Shown here piece after piece: positions 44,387-54,409 of a stretch of 64,000 bases of DNA; position 1 is the first letter of the stretch, and the number at the start of each line of letters is the position of its first letter. Below the pieces are notes generated by a model. It saw only the letters and a program-made list of their open reading frames with translations, was not told the origin of the DNA and searched no databases. The translations under genes and the position numbers were made by a program. This DNA comes from Blautia schinkii DSM 10518 (GTDB lineage: Bacteria; Bacillota; Clostridia; Lachnospirales; Lachnospiraceae), in contig JNKJ01000016.1 of assembly GCA_000702025.1 (NCBI GenBank), forward strand, positions 87,850 through 151,849, read 5' to 3'.

Positions 44387-46977
44387 CAGTTTCCATCCTT
44401 TATTCTGGTAATAAATTGGCCTTCCTGCACATCAAGCACAATGGTATCGCCCGCATGAACGTCACCGGAAAGGATTCTCCTTGCGGCCAGCGTCTCCACA
44501 TATTTCTGCAGATAACGCTTCAGCGGACGGGCACCGTAAACCGGGTCGTAACCATTTTCAATGACATGCTCCTTGGCAGCATCCGTCAATTCCAGGGAAA
44601 GCTCCTGGTCTGCAAGACGCTTATCAAGCTCCTTGACCATCAAATCTACTATCATACCAATATTACCTTTTGTCAAGGGCTTAAATAAAATTATTTCGTC
44701 AAGACGGTTTAAAAATTCCGGCCGGAAATGTCCGCGCAGGTCATTCACCACCATCTCCTCAGCCTGAGGCTGGATTTCCCCATTGGCGTCAATGCCGTCC
44801 AACAGATATGGAGAACCAATGTTTGAGGTCATGATAAGGATGGTATTTTTAAAGTCCACAGTTCGTCCTTGTGAGTCCGTGATGCGTCCGTCGTCCAGTA
44901 CCTGCAGCAGCACATTGAACACATCCGGATGGGCCTTTTCAATCTCGTCAAAAAGCACCACGCTGTACGGTTTTCTGCGCACAGCCTCGGTAAGCTGGCC
45001 GCCTTCCTCATATCCTACATACCCGGGAGGCGCTCCGATCAGCCTGGACACGGAATATTTCTCCATGTACTCACTCATATCGATGCGCACCATATTCTGC
45101 TCGTCATCAAACAGATTCTCCGCAAGGGTTTTAGCAAGCTCGGTCTTACCAACGCCTGTCGGGCCAAGGAAAAGGAAGGAGCCGATGGGCTTGGTTGGGT
45201 CCTTGATGCCTGCCTTGGAACGGAGAATGGCATCCGTAACGCGGCGCACGCCCTCATCCTGTCCAATCACTCTCTGATGAAGCTGGTCCTCCAGGCTCAG
45301 AAGCTTGGTCCTTTCTCCCTCTGTGAGCTTCGTCACCGGAATTCCTGTCCACCGGGAAATGATTCTGGCAATTTCATCATCCGTCACAGCCTCATGTACA
45401 AGCCTGCGGTCGCTGTCTTTCACTGCCCGCTCCTCAATCTCAAGCTGCTGCTGCAGTCTTGGCAGTTCGCCGTACTGGAGCTCTGCAGCTTTTTCCAAAT
45501 CGTAATTCTGCTGGGCCTTTTGAATCTGCTTGTTTACTTCCTCTATCTGTTCGCGCAGCTTCTGGAGCTTTTCCACGGAATGCTTCTCGTTGTCCCACTG
45601 TGCCTTGGCTGTGTTAAACGCATCCCGCATTTCCGCAAGTTCCTTCTGAAGATTCTCCAGACGCTCTTTGCTCAGATTATCTGTCTCTTTTTTAAGAGCT
45701 GACTCTTCGATTTCAAGCTGCATGATCTTGCGCCGCTGCTCGTCAAGCTCGGTGGGCATGGAATCAAGCTCAGTCTTAATGAGCGCACACGCCTCGTCCA
45801 CCAGGTCGATGGCCTTGTCCGGCAGGAAACGGTCCGTAATGTAACGATGGGACAAAGTAGCCGCGGCTACCAGTGCGCTGTCAGTAATCTTTACTCCGTG
45901 ATAAACCTCATAACGCTCCTTCAGTCCACGGAGAATAGAAATGGTATCCTCCACCGTCGGCTCATCTACCATGACCGGCTGGAAACGCCGCTCAAGAGCC
46001 GCATCCTTCTCAATGTACTGGCGGTATTCGTCAAGAGTTGTGGCTCCGATGCAGTGCAGCTCTCCTCTGGCAAGCATTGGCTTGAGCATATTTCCTGCAT
46101 CCATGGCACCGTCGGTCTTGCCTGCGCCTACGATCAAATGAAGCTCATCAATGAAAAGAATGATGTTTCCTTCACTTTTTTTGACCTCCTCAAGCACGGC
46201 TTTGAGACGTTCCTCAAATTCACCTCTGTATTTGGCTCCTGCTACCAGAGCGCCCATATCCAGAGCGAAGATTTTCTTTTCCTTCAGGCCCTCGGGGACG
46301 TCACCGTTTACAATTCGCTGTGCCAGGCCTTCTACTGCGGCTGTTTTACCAACGCCGGGCTCTCCGATGAGGACCGGGTTATTCTTGGTCTTACGGGAAA
46401 GAATCCGTACGATATTTCGGATTTCCGCGTCACGGCCGATCACAGGATCAAGCTTCTGGCTGCGAGCTTTTTCCACAAGGTCCTCGCCGTACTTATTTAA
46501 GGTGTCGTAGGTCGCCTCAGGATTGTCACTTACCACTCTCTGATTTCCCCGCACCGTTGACAGGGCCTGGAGAAATCGTTCCCGCGTAATGCCGAATTCG
46601 CTGAAGATTTTCTTCATGCTTGGGCTTGGATGGTTGAGAAGGGAAAGAAAAATATGTTCTACAGACACATATTCGTCTCCCATGGCTTTCGCCTCGTCCT
46701 CCGCGCTGACCAGCGCCTTGTTTAAATACTGACCGAAGCGCAGCTCCCCGCCGGAAACCTTGACCTTTGCATCCAGAGCGTTCTTCACTACATTGATAAA
46801 ATACTCTTTATTAATCTCCATCTTCTCGATCAACTTGAGAATCAGACTGTCCTCCTGCGTGAGCAGACAATAGAGCAGATGCTCCTGCTCGATTTCCTGG
46901 TTACCATATTCGTAAGCAACCTTCTCCAGATTCTGGACCGCCTGTATTGATTTTTGGGTAAATTTGCTGATATTCAT
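44386..46977 (-). CDS. clpB: ATP-dependent disaggregase ClpB
   Basis: 863 residues, full length. The N-domain (1-150) is followed by AAA1 with Walker A GEPGVGKT and [11 protein letters not shown], a long coiled-coil middle domain (about 405-525) and AAA2 with [12 protein letters not shown], Walker [15 protein letters not shown] and [13 protein letters not shown]. The presence of the coiled coil separates it from ClpC. It resolves aggregated proteins with DnaK. ATG at 46977 has AAGGAGG upstream. A CIRCE element covers the promoter, so HrcA should control it. Confidence 0.97.
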   Translation of the reverse strand: MNISKFTQKSIQAVQNLEKVAYEYGNQEIEQEHLLYCLLTQEDSLILKLIEKMEINKEYFINVVKNALDAKVKVSGGELRFGQYLNKALVSAEDEAKAMGDEYVSVEHIFLSLLNHPSPSMKKIFSEFGITRERFLQALSTVRGNQRVVSDNPEATYDTLNKYGEDLVEKARSQKLDPVIGRDAEIRNIVRILSRKTKNNPVLIGEPGVGKTAAVEGLAQRIVNGDVPEGLKEKKIFALDMGALVAGAKYRGEFEERLKAVLEEVKKSEGNIILFIDELHLIVGAGKTDGAMDAGNMLKPMLARGELHCIGATTLDEYRQYIEKDAALERRFQPVMVDEPTVEDTISILRGLKERYEVYHGVKITDSALVAAATLSHRYITDRFLPDKAIDLVDEACALIKTELDSMPTELDEQRRKIMQLEIEESALKKETDNLSKERLENLQKELAEMRDAFNTAKAQWDNEKHSVEKLQKLREQIEEVNKQIQKAQQNYDLEKAAELQYGELPRLQQQLEIEERAVKDSDRRLVHEAVTDDEIARIISRWTGIPVTKLTEGERTKLLSLEDQLHQRVIGQDEGVRRVTDAILRSKAGIKDPTKPIGSFLFLGPTGVGKTELAKTLAENLFDDEQNMVRIDMSEYMEKYSVSRLIGAPPGYVGYEEGGQLTEAVRRKPYSVVLFDEIEKAHPDVFNVLLQVLDDGRITDSQGRTVDFKNTILIMTSNIGSPYLLDGIDANGEIQPQAEEMVVNDLRGHFRPEFLNRLDEIILFKPLTKGNIGMIVDLMVKELDKRLADQELSLELTDAAKEHVIENGYDPVYGARPLKRYLQKYVETLAARRILSGDVHAGDTIVLDVQEGQFITRIKDGN

Positions 46978-47045
46978 AGGCTTTCCTCCTTTATTATGAA
47001 AGCATTCTGATTTTGGAATACTGTTGTTTTCTTTGTTCTACTCGA

Positions 47046-47088
47046 ACTATAACACTATTTGTTAGCACTGTCAAGAGGTGAGTGCTAA
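47046..47088 (-). promoter_or_regulatory. clpB promoter with CIRCE (HrcA) element
   Basis: On the minus strand TTAGCACTC-N9-CAGTGCTAA (47062-47088), the CIRCE inverted repeat with one change in the right arm. The -35 TTGACA (47069-47074) lies inside it; 17 bp later is TATAGT (47046-47051). Confidence 0.93.
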
Positions 47089-47266
47089 TTCTTGTGAGGA
47101 AATTTTGTGTCGTCCCGGTTTTCATTGATTTTTCGGGCTTCACAGAATTTCTTCCGTCTCCAATATTTTAATCTTTACAGCTACTACACCACATTTAAAC
47201 CAATTACATTCCATATTACACCACCTGGAAAGCATCCTTTTTTGCAATCTCGTTTCCAATTCTCAC

Positions 47267-47390
47267 CTATTCTGCGATATGGTTGAAGACTTCCATTGTA
47301 ATGCCTATATCAGCGTGTCCCATAATGTACTGCACTACTTACATATCAAGCCTGCAGTTCAAGCCTTGTATTACCTCGTCTGTATCCATG
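47267..47390 (-). pseudogene. Tyrosine recombinase remnant
   Basis: On the minus strand a frame reads VVQYIMGHADIGITMEVFNH then IAE and stop (47267-47269). This is the C-terminal box of phage or transposon integrases, including the region just before the catalytic Tyr (GHADI...MEVFNHI). An in-frame stop just upstream (LDM-stop-VVQYIM) and the absence of the rest show it is broken. It marks an old integration at the edge of the accessory island. Confidence 0.7.
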
Positions 47391-47395
47391 CTGCA

Positions 47396-48544
47396 TTATC
47401 TCCCTTCCGTATTTTTCACATAAATTGTGCTTCGTGCCGCACCTTCTTTTCTCAAGTAAGTGCCTTCAACCATATCCAGCAAAATGGCTCTTGCTCTACG
47501 GTTTTTAACTCCTAAAAGTTCTACAACTTTAGCTGTTGTAATGGAGCCATTTTCCAATACATATTTATAAACCTGTTGCTCTTGCTCATTATCCGGCAGG
47601 CCTTCCATTGTATCCGGCATTTTATCAGCATTATCCGGCACTTTTTTAGAGGTATTCGGCACTTCATCGGTAGTATCCGGCACTTTTTTAGAGGTATCCG
47701 GCACTTCATCGGTAGTATCCGGCACTTTATTGGCATTATTGAGGCTATTAAGGTCACCAAGGTTAACCTTACCTCGATAAATATTGATACGCAAATCAAC
47801 TTCGCCACCAATAAACTCTGGTTCCCGCAGTCCGGCAGCTTTTACCTTGCCTATAATTCTCGGAATACCGCTTCCCCAATGCTCAATCAAATTCATATAA
47901 GAAAATGCATGGGCAAGAGCTTCATTCCTGATTTTAGAATAACCTTCTTTCATACGCTCCAGGGTTTGTCCCATTGGCAATTTCCCTGGAGAAGTGATTT
48001 CCAATCGGTTATCATACACTGCAACCTGTATCGTGCCATGATCCAGATAACTACGATGCACCATTGCATTGATAATCAACTCACGAATGGCATCCGGGGG
48101 AATTTCATAAACATCCTGGCGATAAATCCCCACAATGGTAGCCCCCAGGTGAATATTTCGCAAAACAAACTGAAATGCTTCGTCTATTTGTCCCCAAAGT
48201 GGACCGGTGTACTCCCGCCGATCAACAAAGACTTCTTTAGTCATTCCCTTAAACACGCCACATTGCGTTGCAACATGAAGTCCTCCGCAACCTGTCAAAA
48301 TGGCAAATGCATTGGACGGATAATCTTTCCCATCACGCTCAATCAAAACCCCCCAGGAACGCAACTGTTGTCTGCCAACATCTTTGATGGATGCTTTCTG
48401 TTCCTCATTATGAGCATTCTTGACTGCCTGTTCCTTCATGGCTTTGCAAAGAGCATCAATATCTTCATCAGTAATAGTCAGCCCGGTACACAAAGCCTGA
48501 TCAAAGTAGCGGTTGCTGCCCTCAAACAGCAGCTCTTTTATCAT
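47396..48544 (-). CDS. AlbA_2/HATPase-type regulator, C-terminal part after a frame change
   Basis: 382 residues. It contains the GHKL-like HATPase_c_4 domain of Schlafen-AlbA_2 regulators (DAIRELIINAMVHRSY, IEHWGSGIPRI), then a run of nine-residue repeats (VPDTTDEVPDTSKK type, about residues 275-318), and a winged-helix end (GSITTAKVVELLGVKNRRAR). It begins with MIKELLFEGSNRYFDQALC, which in intact relatives continues directly from the AlbA_2 domain. Here that domain is in another frame (48541-48942) and ends in a TGA overlapping this ATG (ATGA). It may be a frameshifted gene or two coupled halves. Confidence 0.72.
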   Translation of the reverse strand: MIKELLFEGSNRYFDQALCTGLTITDEDIDALCKAMKEQAVKNAHNEEQKASIKDVGRQQLRSWGVLIERDGKDYPSNAFAILTGCGGLHVATQCGVFKGMTKEVFVDRREYTGPLWGQIDEAFQFVLRNIHLGATIVGIYRQDVYEIPPDAIRELIINAMVHRSYLDHGTIQVAVYDNRLEITSPGKLPMGQTLERMKEGYSKIRNEALAHAFSYMNLIEHWGSGIPRIIGKVKAAGLREPEFIGGEVDLRINIYRGKVNLGDLNSLNNANKVPDTTDEVPDTSKKVPDTTDEVPNTSKKVPDNADKMPDTMEGLPDNEQEQQVYKYVLENGSITTAKVVELLGVKNRRARAILLDMVEGTYLRKEGAARSTIYVKNTEGR

Positions 48545-48942
48545 ATACTCACAGCAAAGCGGGTAGTACCGGCAACACGAACGTATACACCACCTTCTCT
48601 GCCGAGAGCTTTAATATAATATGGGCGCTGTCTGCCTTCTGAAACCTCTACGCCAATAACCGTCTTACCATCAACCGTCTGTAAAGTAATATCCGGGATA
48701 ATTGCCGGTTCACAGCTATCTGATACGGCATTTGCAATGGCATCCATTTTCTTGAATACATCTTCCTTATCAAAGCTGACCACTTCTCTGGTTTTATCAG
48801 CAATTCCAAAAATGATTTTTCCTCCGGTTCCATTTGCAAAGGCAACCACTGACTTCATATATTTGATACTTTTCTCCGGCAGGCTCTCTTTGAACTCCAC
48901 ATTCTTAGATTCTCCTGCAAGAATTTCTTCTATCGTCATCAT
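48541..48942 (-). CDS. AlbA_2 DNA-binding domain, N-terminal part of the split regulator
   Basis: 133 residues. ESKNVEFKESLPEKSIKYMK, FANGTGGKIIFGI and GGVYVRVAGTTR are typical of the AlbA_2 (formerly AAA_4) domain. Family members continue in the same frame after GTTR; here the frame runs to FAVSI and stop. ATG at 48942 has GAGGTG upstream. Role: possible DNA-binding transcriptional regulator. The split is judged real from the given sequence but could be a sequencing error. Confidence 0.7.
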   Translation of the reverse strand: MMTIEEILAGESKNVEFKESLPEKSIKYMKSVVAFANGTGGKIIFGIADKTREVVSFDKEDVFKKMDAIANAVSDSCEPAIIPDITLQTVDGKTVIGVEVSEGRQRPYYIKALGREGGVYVRVAGTTRFAVSI

Positions 48943-48978
48943 AACACCTCGCTCTCCCTGGCAGCATTCACTACCTGA

Positions 48979-49695
48979 TTATTTTAAGTCACTTTTTATT
49001 TCCGAAGAAACTGCCTTTTCTACTATTGCTGATAATGCCTCTTTAGCAGTAACAATTGCTGTAATGTCGCTAATATCACCAATATCCAATTCAATATGGT
49101 CTATATTTTCATCGCCCGGCGTAAATACAAATCTCACTTCCTGCTGATAAGTATAGGAATCACGTTTCCAAAAGGCGATGTTCCACATTCCTGCAAGTAA
49201 TGAAATTAGCATATTTCCATCATCAATAGTTGGATTATAGTATTGAACTGGTTTGAAATAAACTTTATAGCCTGCTTGCTCAGCCGCAACTTTTACCCTG
49301 CGAATAAATTCATCATGGTCTAAAACAATCAATGCCGTATCACCAAACGAAAGCATTTTTTCTTTTTGTTTATCCGTGAATCTGAATTTTTCCGAACTTG
49401 AATTTATTCCAAACATACAGAAAACAAAATCGTTTGCTTCGGATGTTTTTAGCAAATCATCATTAACAGCAACCATTTCTCCAGTATCAGGAACATAAAT
49501 TGTGGCTTCGTTAATATGAATCATAGCTTCATACTTGTCTCCAACTTCACAATCTCCAGTTTCTTCTTCTCTTTTACGATAATATCCAAGTGTTTTCGCA
49601 TAAATCTTCCCTGATTGTAGACTTTTAATCCTATCTGCATCTTGAAATTTAATTAGCGGCATTCCTTTTGCTTGAAAATGAATTTTTTCTCCCAT
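48979..49695 (-). CDS. Unrecognised protein, weakly DUF2971-like
   Basis: 238 residues, start MGEKIHFQAKG at 49695 with AAGGAGG upstream. The open frame extends further only because it joins the tail of a broken upstream gene. The layout (SLQSGKIYAKTLGYYRKREE near the start, a GDKYEA turn, QQEVRFVFTPGD near the end) resembles DUF2971-type proteins. No catalytic motif is evident. It has no signal peptide or membrane segment. Its place between a methyltransferase remnant and an AlbA regulator, beside Wadjet, makes it a candidate accessory or defence gene. That role is inference only. Confidence 0.55.
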   Translation of the reverse strand: MGEKIHFQAKGMPLIKFQDADRIKSLQSGKIYAKTLGYYRKREEETGDCEVGDKYEAMIHINEATIYVPDTGEMVAVNDDLLKTSEANDFVFCMFGINSSSEKFRFTDKQKEKMLSFGDTALIVLDHDEFIRRVKVAAEQAGYKVYFKPVQYYNPTIDDGNMLISLLAGMWNIAFWKRDSYTYQQEVRFVFTPGDENIDHIELDIGDISDITAIVTAKEALSAIVEKAVSSEIKSDLK

Positions 49696-49698
49696 CGA

Positions 49699-49950
49699 AT
49701 CCCTCCTTTGCTTTATTTTGGCCGAAATATCCTGGAAAATTGCATAATTCTTCTTCACGCCATCATCCAGATCAATGGAAATCATCTAATCGGCAAGGTG
49801 ATGAATCTTTTCCTCATAAGTTCTAATCTCGGTATCTCGAAGCTGCAATGTGTTCAGCTTTACGCGCTCTCCGGCTGGCTGATAGCGGTGCATATAAATC
49901 AAAGCCTTTAGGCCGTTTTTCTTACCGCTGTCAAACAGTAAAATGCTAAT
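49699..49950 (-). pseudogene. 3' remnant of a DNA methyltransferase-like gene
   Basis: On the minus strand a frame reads ALIYMHRYQPAGERVKLNTL, then IRTYEEKIHHLAD, a TAG stop (49786-49788), then MISIDLDDGVKKNYAIFQDI. The DLDDGVKKNYA end resembles the C-termini of large BREX/PglX-type adenine methyltransferases (DDGVKVN). It has no beginning and an internal stop, so it is dead. The family call is tentative. Confidence 0.4.
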
Positions 49951-49956
49951 ACTTTT

Positions 49957-51183
49957 CTACTTCTGCACGCATTCCTGCTCCAGCTTCATTCCCTTTTCTT
50001 TCATATAAGTAAGCACTTCCATGTACGGGCAATTCCCGTCACTTTTCTTTATCAGCTCCTCCAATCTTTTTCTATCGTTTGCGGTAAGCTTTTTTGCATA
50101 TCCGGCATATTTTTGAAGTTCCTCAATGCCCATATGATACGGGCGGAATCTGATGCCTGTCTTTCTGCACAGATCCTCATAAATCTCGAAGCCGCCCACA
50201 TCAATATCTCCGAAATGCAGATACTCGGCCTCGGGCATATGTTGGTAAATGGACTGCAGGAGCTCCCGCCTCACCGTATTATGGTATCCGCCCAGATAAA
50301 TAATGATACTGTTTACCTCCGTCCAGCCGAAAAAGGTGGTGAGATTTTCTATGGTGATTACTTTCTGAGTGGTTGGTTTCCTTTTGATCCGCAGTGTTGC
50401 GATATCCTCTCCGGACACGCCAATGCCCTGGCGGAGGCTGGAAAGCTCCAGCCCGGTGCTGTCATCTTCCCCGAAATACAGAGTCCCCTCGCCCTTCAGA
50501 TATACATAGTCCGGAGTGTGGTAAATGGAATAGTCAGCCAGAATTGCATAGTTATCTGCTTCCCCCTCTTTTCCTCCGAAACGCCGGAACACCTTGCCCG
50601 TCACACCCAAAAGAGACTCCATCTCTTTGGAATCGCCGAACTGGCGGATGGAAAACTCCCGGATATAGCAGGTTTCTTCGTTTGTCTCCACTGCCCATAC
50701 TGCCTTGAGCAGCCTGCGTATTTTCTGCTCGTCCTGAAGCTCAATATATTCCTTTACCGACTGGCCGCTCGAGATACGGGCTGTGAGATATTGAAGAAAC
50801 GCGGCGGCGGCCGGTGTTTGATATACCCCGCTTAATTCCGCCAAAAGCTTTAGCGTACTGTTTTCCTGCTTTATTTTAGGGATTCTGCCCACATACCTGT
50901 ATACAAGCTCTGCATTTTCTTCTCGCAGCAAAACCTTCTGCAGAATATGGTTTTCCTTACCTTTTTTCCACTGGACGGCAATGAAGCCTTTGCCCTCCAG
51001 CTCCCAGACACAGGCGTGAATGTCCTCATAAGCAAGAGAGCTCTCGTCAAAATATTCCGGCGTTGTCTTCCTGGTGAAGGGAAAAGAAATATGCACTGCC
51101 ACCTTATTTTCCTTTCTGGACAACAGACTGTTCTCGTAGGAGTCCAGAAGTGCATTCAGAATCCGCTTTTCATACAACGCCAT
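49957..51183 (-). CDS. jetD: Wadjet JetD nuclease subunit
   Basis: 408 residues. The N-terminal half is the DUF3322-type region. The C-terminal half is a Toprim-like (DUF2220) domain with ITIENLTTFFGW, YLGGYHNTVRRELL and HFGDIDVGGFEIYEDL, whose Asp residues bind metal. In Wadjet systems JetD cuts plasmid DNA after the JetABC complex has extruded it. ATG at 51183 has GGAGGAG upstream and overlaps jetC by 14 bp. It is the last gene of jetABCD; all key residues appear intact. Confidence 0.9.
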   Translation of the reverse strand: MALYEKRILNALLDSYENSLLSRKENKVAVHISFPFTRKTTPEYFDESSLAYEDIHACVWELEGKGFIAVQWKKGKENHILQKVLLREENAELVYRYVGRIPKIKQENSTLKLLAELSGVYQTPAAAAFLQYLTARISSGQSVKEYIELQDEQKIRRLLKAVWAVETNEETCYIREFSIRQFGDSKEMESLLGVTGKVFRRFGGKEGEADNYAILADYSIYHTPDYVYLKGEGTLYFGEDDSTGLELSSLRQGIGVSGEDIATLRIKRKPTTQKVITIENLTTFFGWTEVNSIIIYLGGYHNTVRRELLQSIYQHMPEAEYLHFGDIDVGGFEIYEDLCRKTGIRFRPYHMGIEELQKYAGYAKKLTANDRKRLEELIKKSDGNCPYMEVLTYMKEKGMKLEQECVQK

Positions 51184-54100
51184 TATAATACTCCTCCACA
51201 TAGCTTACCTTCTCGTCTGTCATCACAAGAAGAGTTTCCTCCATGGCAGGCCCGATATACTGGATCTTATCCGGGGGCGCCGCGATAATGATCTGCAGGG
51301 GAAGGCGCCGCAAAAACTCCAGAACCCCGCCGATTCTCTCGTCATCCATGTTGTTGAAGGCTTCATCGAACATCACAAGCCCTGCTGCCTCCCCGCCGAT
51401 ATTATTGCTGTACAGCTGTACGAAAGACGCGGCCACAGTTACATAGAAGGGTGTCTGTGTCTCTCCGCCGCTCTTTTCCTCGCACACCTTTGAATAATAG
51501 GAATAATTATCGTCGCTGTGGATGATTTTGATGTCATAATCCATGTAGGTACGGTAATCCGTGAACTCCTCCAGAGCCTTTTCGTTGTTGTCATTATCCA
51601 GAGCCAGCCGCTCAAAAAGCTCGTCTATCACTTCTTTATGAGTCTCATGGAACATTCCGCTGAAAATAGATTCTCCCTGAACCGCATTGAAATCATCCAT
51701 GATCATTTCATAATAATTCCGGTGGCGCTTGCTGGGCATGTAGAGGAATTCATACTTTTCATTGCTGAAAGCAATATCCTTCAGCGCCTTGTTCAATTCC
51801 TTGAATTCCCCCTGGGCCTGCTTCATATTTTCCTGGAGCTTTGCGAGAAATTGTTCCCGGAATTCCTCCTCGGCCGCTTTCCTGGCAGACTCCACCTTTT
51901 CCTCATAGACCAGAAGCTCGGAGGTTTTCAGGCGGTCATAGGTTGCCGCAAATTCGGGAAAACCCGCCATGGTCGGCGCAGCTCCGAAGTCATGCTCCGT
52001 TTTATATGCAAGCATATGCTCCGTCATTTTTTCTTCCGCATTTTCCCGGTTGGTGTTATTTGCCTTGCGCCGCCTGTCGTAATTATCCCGGAACTGATCG
52101 TAAGATTTCTGGGAGGTCTGCTTGTCGTATTCCTTTTTCCATATGACGAACTCATCCCCTGCCTTCTCTGCAAGCCGGGCGACTGCTGCGTTTTGCTCCG
52201 CCTGGCTGACGGTCAGGCTTTCCGCCTGGAGTTTTTTTGAATTGATGCTCTCCCTGCTTCTTCCGATTCTCTGGTTGTAAATTCCTATTTGAGCTTCCAG
52301 TTCTTTTCTCAGCTTTTCCAATGCCTCTAACTGAATCTGCTTCTGGATCAGGGTGGCGTTCTTCTCCAGCGTTTTTATGTTATCCTGGCATTTTTTTATG
52401 GAAATCCGCACAAGAGACAATTTCGACAGGATATCCACACGGTATTTGATATCCACATCATCATCCGTGGACAAGGAGCCCTGAACGGCTTCAATGTCCC
52501 CAAGCCTCTTTTCTTTCAAGGTAATTTCTGTACTGAGCTTTTCCAACTGTGCTTTTGCCAGCTTCAATTGCACCCGGAACGCATTCTTTCCGATAAACGG
52601 CACATTGAAAATCTCCGGTTTGATCGCGCTGGCCACTCTGTTTTGATATTTCATGCAGCCTTTTGTGATGGATGTATTATATTTCTTTAAGTCCTCATAC
52701 CGCTCACACATCTGCACTTTTCCAAGTACCATGTTGATAAAACGCCTGGCGTATTTATTCCCGGATGTGACTACCGTAGCCAGAGTCCCGGCAGGGGCAC
52801 TGTCATAGGCTTCCAAATTCTGTGTATTGATAAGGCCTACTCCAAAGGCTTTCCCATCTCTTTTCAGCCGGTCGTAAATGCCAAGGGCTATGTCAAAATT
52901 CTCCGGTTCCACCAGGATGTAGAATCTCTGGGTGTTCAGATAACCCTCCACCGCATTTCTCCAGCTTTCGTCCGCGATTTCCAAAGTCTCGCACAGCACA
53001 TAAGGTTCCGGCTTGCGCCCGATCCTGGCGAATTCCGTCTTGATTGCCGCCATCAGCCGGTTCACAGCCTCTGGGTAAGAAAGCTTCCTGCGCTCCAAAT
53101 CTGCGATTTTCTGCTCAAGCTCTTTTCTCTGGATTTTCTTTTCGTTTAACTGAATCTCGATCTCAGCCTTCTTATGCTGAATCTTCTGGTACATTTCCCC
53201 TTTGTAGCGGATCACGTTTTCCACTACTTCCTTTGCATGGGCAACATCCTGAATGTTTTCCAGGTGCTCAAAAAGCTCTGCGTATTCCTTCACGCATGCA
53301 TCCGTATCACTGACCTGCAGCAGCTTGTAGGCTTTATCCAGAGCTTTCTTTACGCTGGCCTTCAGTACACGTCTTTCTCCCAGATACTCCTGCTCCTGGT
53401 CCTGCAGTTTTTCCAGCTCCTTTTTCTGCTCCTCCAGGGCGCGGAATTCTGCTTTTTGTTTTAGTTCGACCCGCAGCGCTGTCTCAATCTCCTGCTTCTG
53501 CTCTTTTTCCTCTGTGACAGCTTTTAACTCCCTCTGCGTCTCTTCCAGTCGGTATTCCTCTGCTTTTACCTCCCGTTCAAGGGCCTTTATCTGCTCTCTG
53601 GTGATATCAAATCCTGCCTGTGACAAAAAATATTCATACATGTTGTCCTTGCGAATACAATCCAGCACATCGTCATGATACTTCTCTATCTGCTCAAGCC
53701 GTGCCATTCTCTTCTTCACGGATTCCAAGGTGCGGCCTAAATCCTGGTAGCTGCGCACATTCTCCCGCAGAACATCAATGTTTACTTCCTTTTCATCCAA
53801 CACGTAGGAATATACGAAATCTTTTATATCGTTGATAGGCTTAAAAGCCAGCGCCTTAGGTATCAGACTGAAAAATTTGTCCTCGATCCGTCCGAACCTG
53901 GCCTTGATCATCCGCTTGGCCTCTGCCTGTGTCTTGCACCAGATTTTAATCTTTTTATTGGCAGCCCGGAATTCTGTGATGGAGCGGGGCGTTTTTCCCC
54001 GGAAAAACATATCCTCAGTCAGACGCACATCATCAATCAGATAGCGGCCTGTGGTCTCCTGCCCTTCTGACGAAGAATCAATGACCGCGCCCACGACGAA

Positions 54101-54409
54101 ATACCGCTTTTTGCTCTCTTCATAAAATTCCAGGGCGATATGGGCGCTGAGCTGTCCGGTCCGCTCATAGGGCTGGTTTTCTTTTCCTGTTTTACAGCGG
54201 ATATAGCCTGTGAGCTTCCGTTTTCCGTTTTCATGGGCCGCCTTGTTAAAAGCATTGGCCGAGCAGGTCACAACAAATTGAATGGCATCCAGCAGTGTGG
54301 ATTTGCCTGCCCCGTTTTCCCCTGATATCAATGTGGAACCGCCGAAATCAATGGTACAGTTAGTAAAACGGTGCCAGTTAATCAGCTTCATTCTCGTCAG
54401 TTTCTTCAT
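51170..54409 (-). CDS. jetC: Wadjet JetC SMC-like ATPase
   Basis: About 1079 residues. Walker A GENGAGKST is at residues 30-38. Two long coiled-coil arms follow (about 280-450 and 640-860) around a hinge region. The C-terminal ABC head has signature EKSGGETQT and Walker B LVMFDEAFNNMDDER. It is the MukB/SMC-like motor of the Wadjet complex. The start MKKLTRMKLINWHRF at 54409 overlaps jetB by about 32 bp. The upstream in-frame extension has no family match. Confidence 0.92.
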   Translation of the reverse strand: MKKLTRMKLINWHRFTNCTIDFGGSTLISGENGAGKSTLLDAIQFVVTCSANAFNKAAHENGKRKLTGYIRCKTGKENQPYERTGQLSAHIALEFYEESKKRYFVVGAVIDSSSEGQETTGRYLIDDVRLTEDMFFRGKTPRSITEFRAANKKIKIWCKTQAEAKRMIKARFGRIEDKFFSLIPKALAFKPINDIKDFVYSYVLDEKEVNIDVLRENVRSYQDLGRTLESVKKRMARLEQIEKYHDDVLDCIRKDNMYEYFLSQAGFDITREQIKALEREVKAEEYRLEETQRELKAVTEEKEQKQEIETALRVELKQKAEFRALEEQKKELEKLQDQEQEYLGERRVLKASVKKALDKAYKLLQVSDTDACVKEYAELFEHLENIQDVAHAKEVVENVIRYKGEMYQKIQHKKAEIEIQLNEKKIQRKELEQKIADLERRKLSYPEAVNRLMAAIKTEFARIGRKPEPYVLCETLEIADESWRNAVEGYLNTQRFYILVEPENFDIALGIYDRLKRDGKAFGVGLINTQNLEAYDSAPAGTLATVVTSGNKYARRFINMVLGKVQMCERYEDLKKYNTSITKGCMKYQNRVASAIKPEIFNVPFIGKNAFRVQLKLAKAQLEKLSTEITLKEKRLGDIEAVQGSLSTDDDVDIKYRVDILSKLSLVRISIKKCQDNIKTLEKNATLIQKQIQLEALEKLRKELEAQIGIYNQRIGRSRESINSKKLQAESLTVSQAEQNAAVARLAEKAGDEFVIWKKEYDKQTSQKSYDQFRDNYDRRRKANNTNRENAEEKMTEHMLAYKTEHDFGAAPTMAGFPEFAATYDRLKTSELLVYEEKVESARKAAEEEFREQFLAKLQENMKQAQGEFKELNKALKDIAFSNEKYEFLYMPSKRHRNYYEMIMDDFNAVQGESIFSGMFHETHKEVIDELFERLALDNDNNEKALEEFTDYRTYMDYDIKIIHSDDNYSYYSKVCEEKSGGETQTPFYVTVAASFVQLYSNNIGGEAAGLVMFDEAFNNMDDERIGGVLEFLRRLPLQIIIAAPPDKIQYIGPAMEETLLVMTDEKVSYVEEYYNGVV

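Noticed and set aside
47576..48619. 347-codon open frame on the plus strand
   Set aside because: It is antisense to the AlbA/HATPase gene, and its repeated RHFIGSIRHF is the complement of the VPDT repeats.
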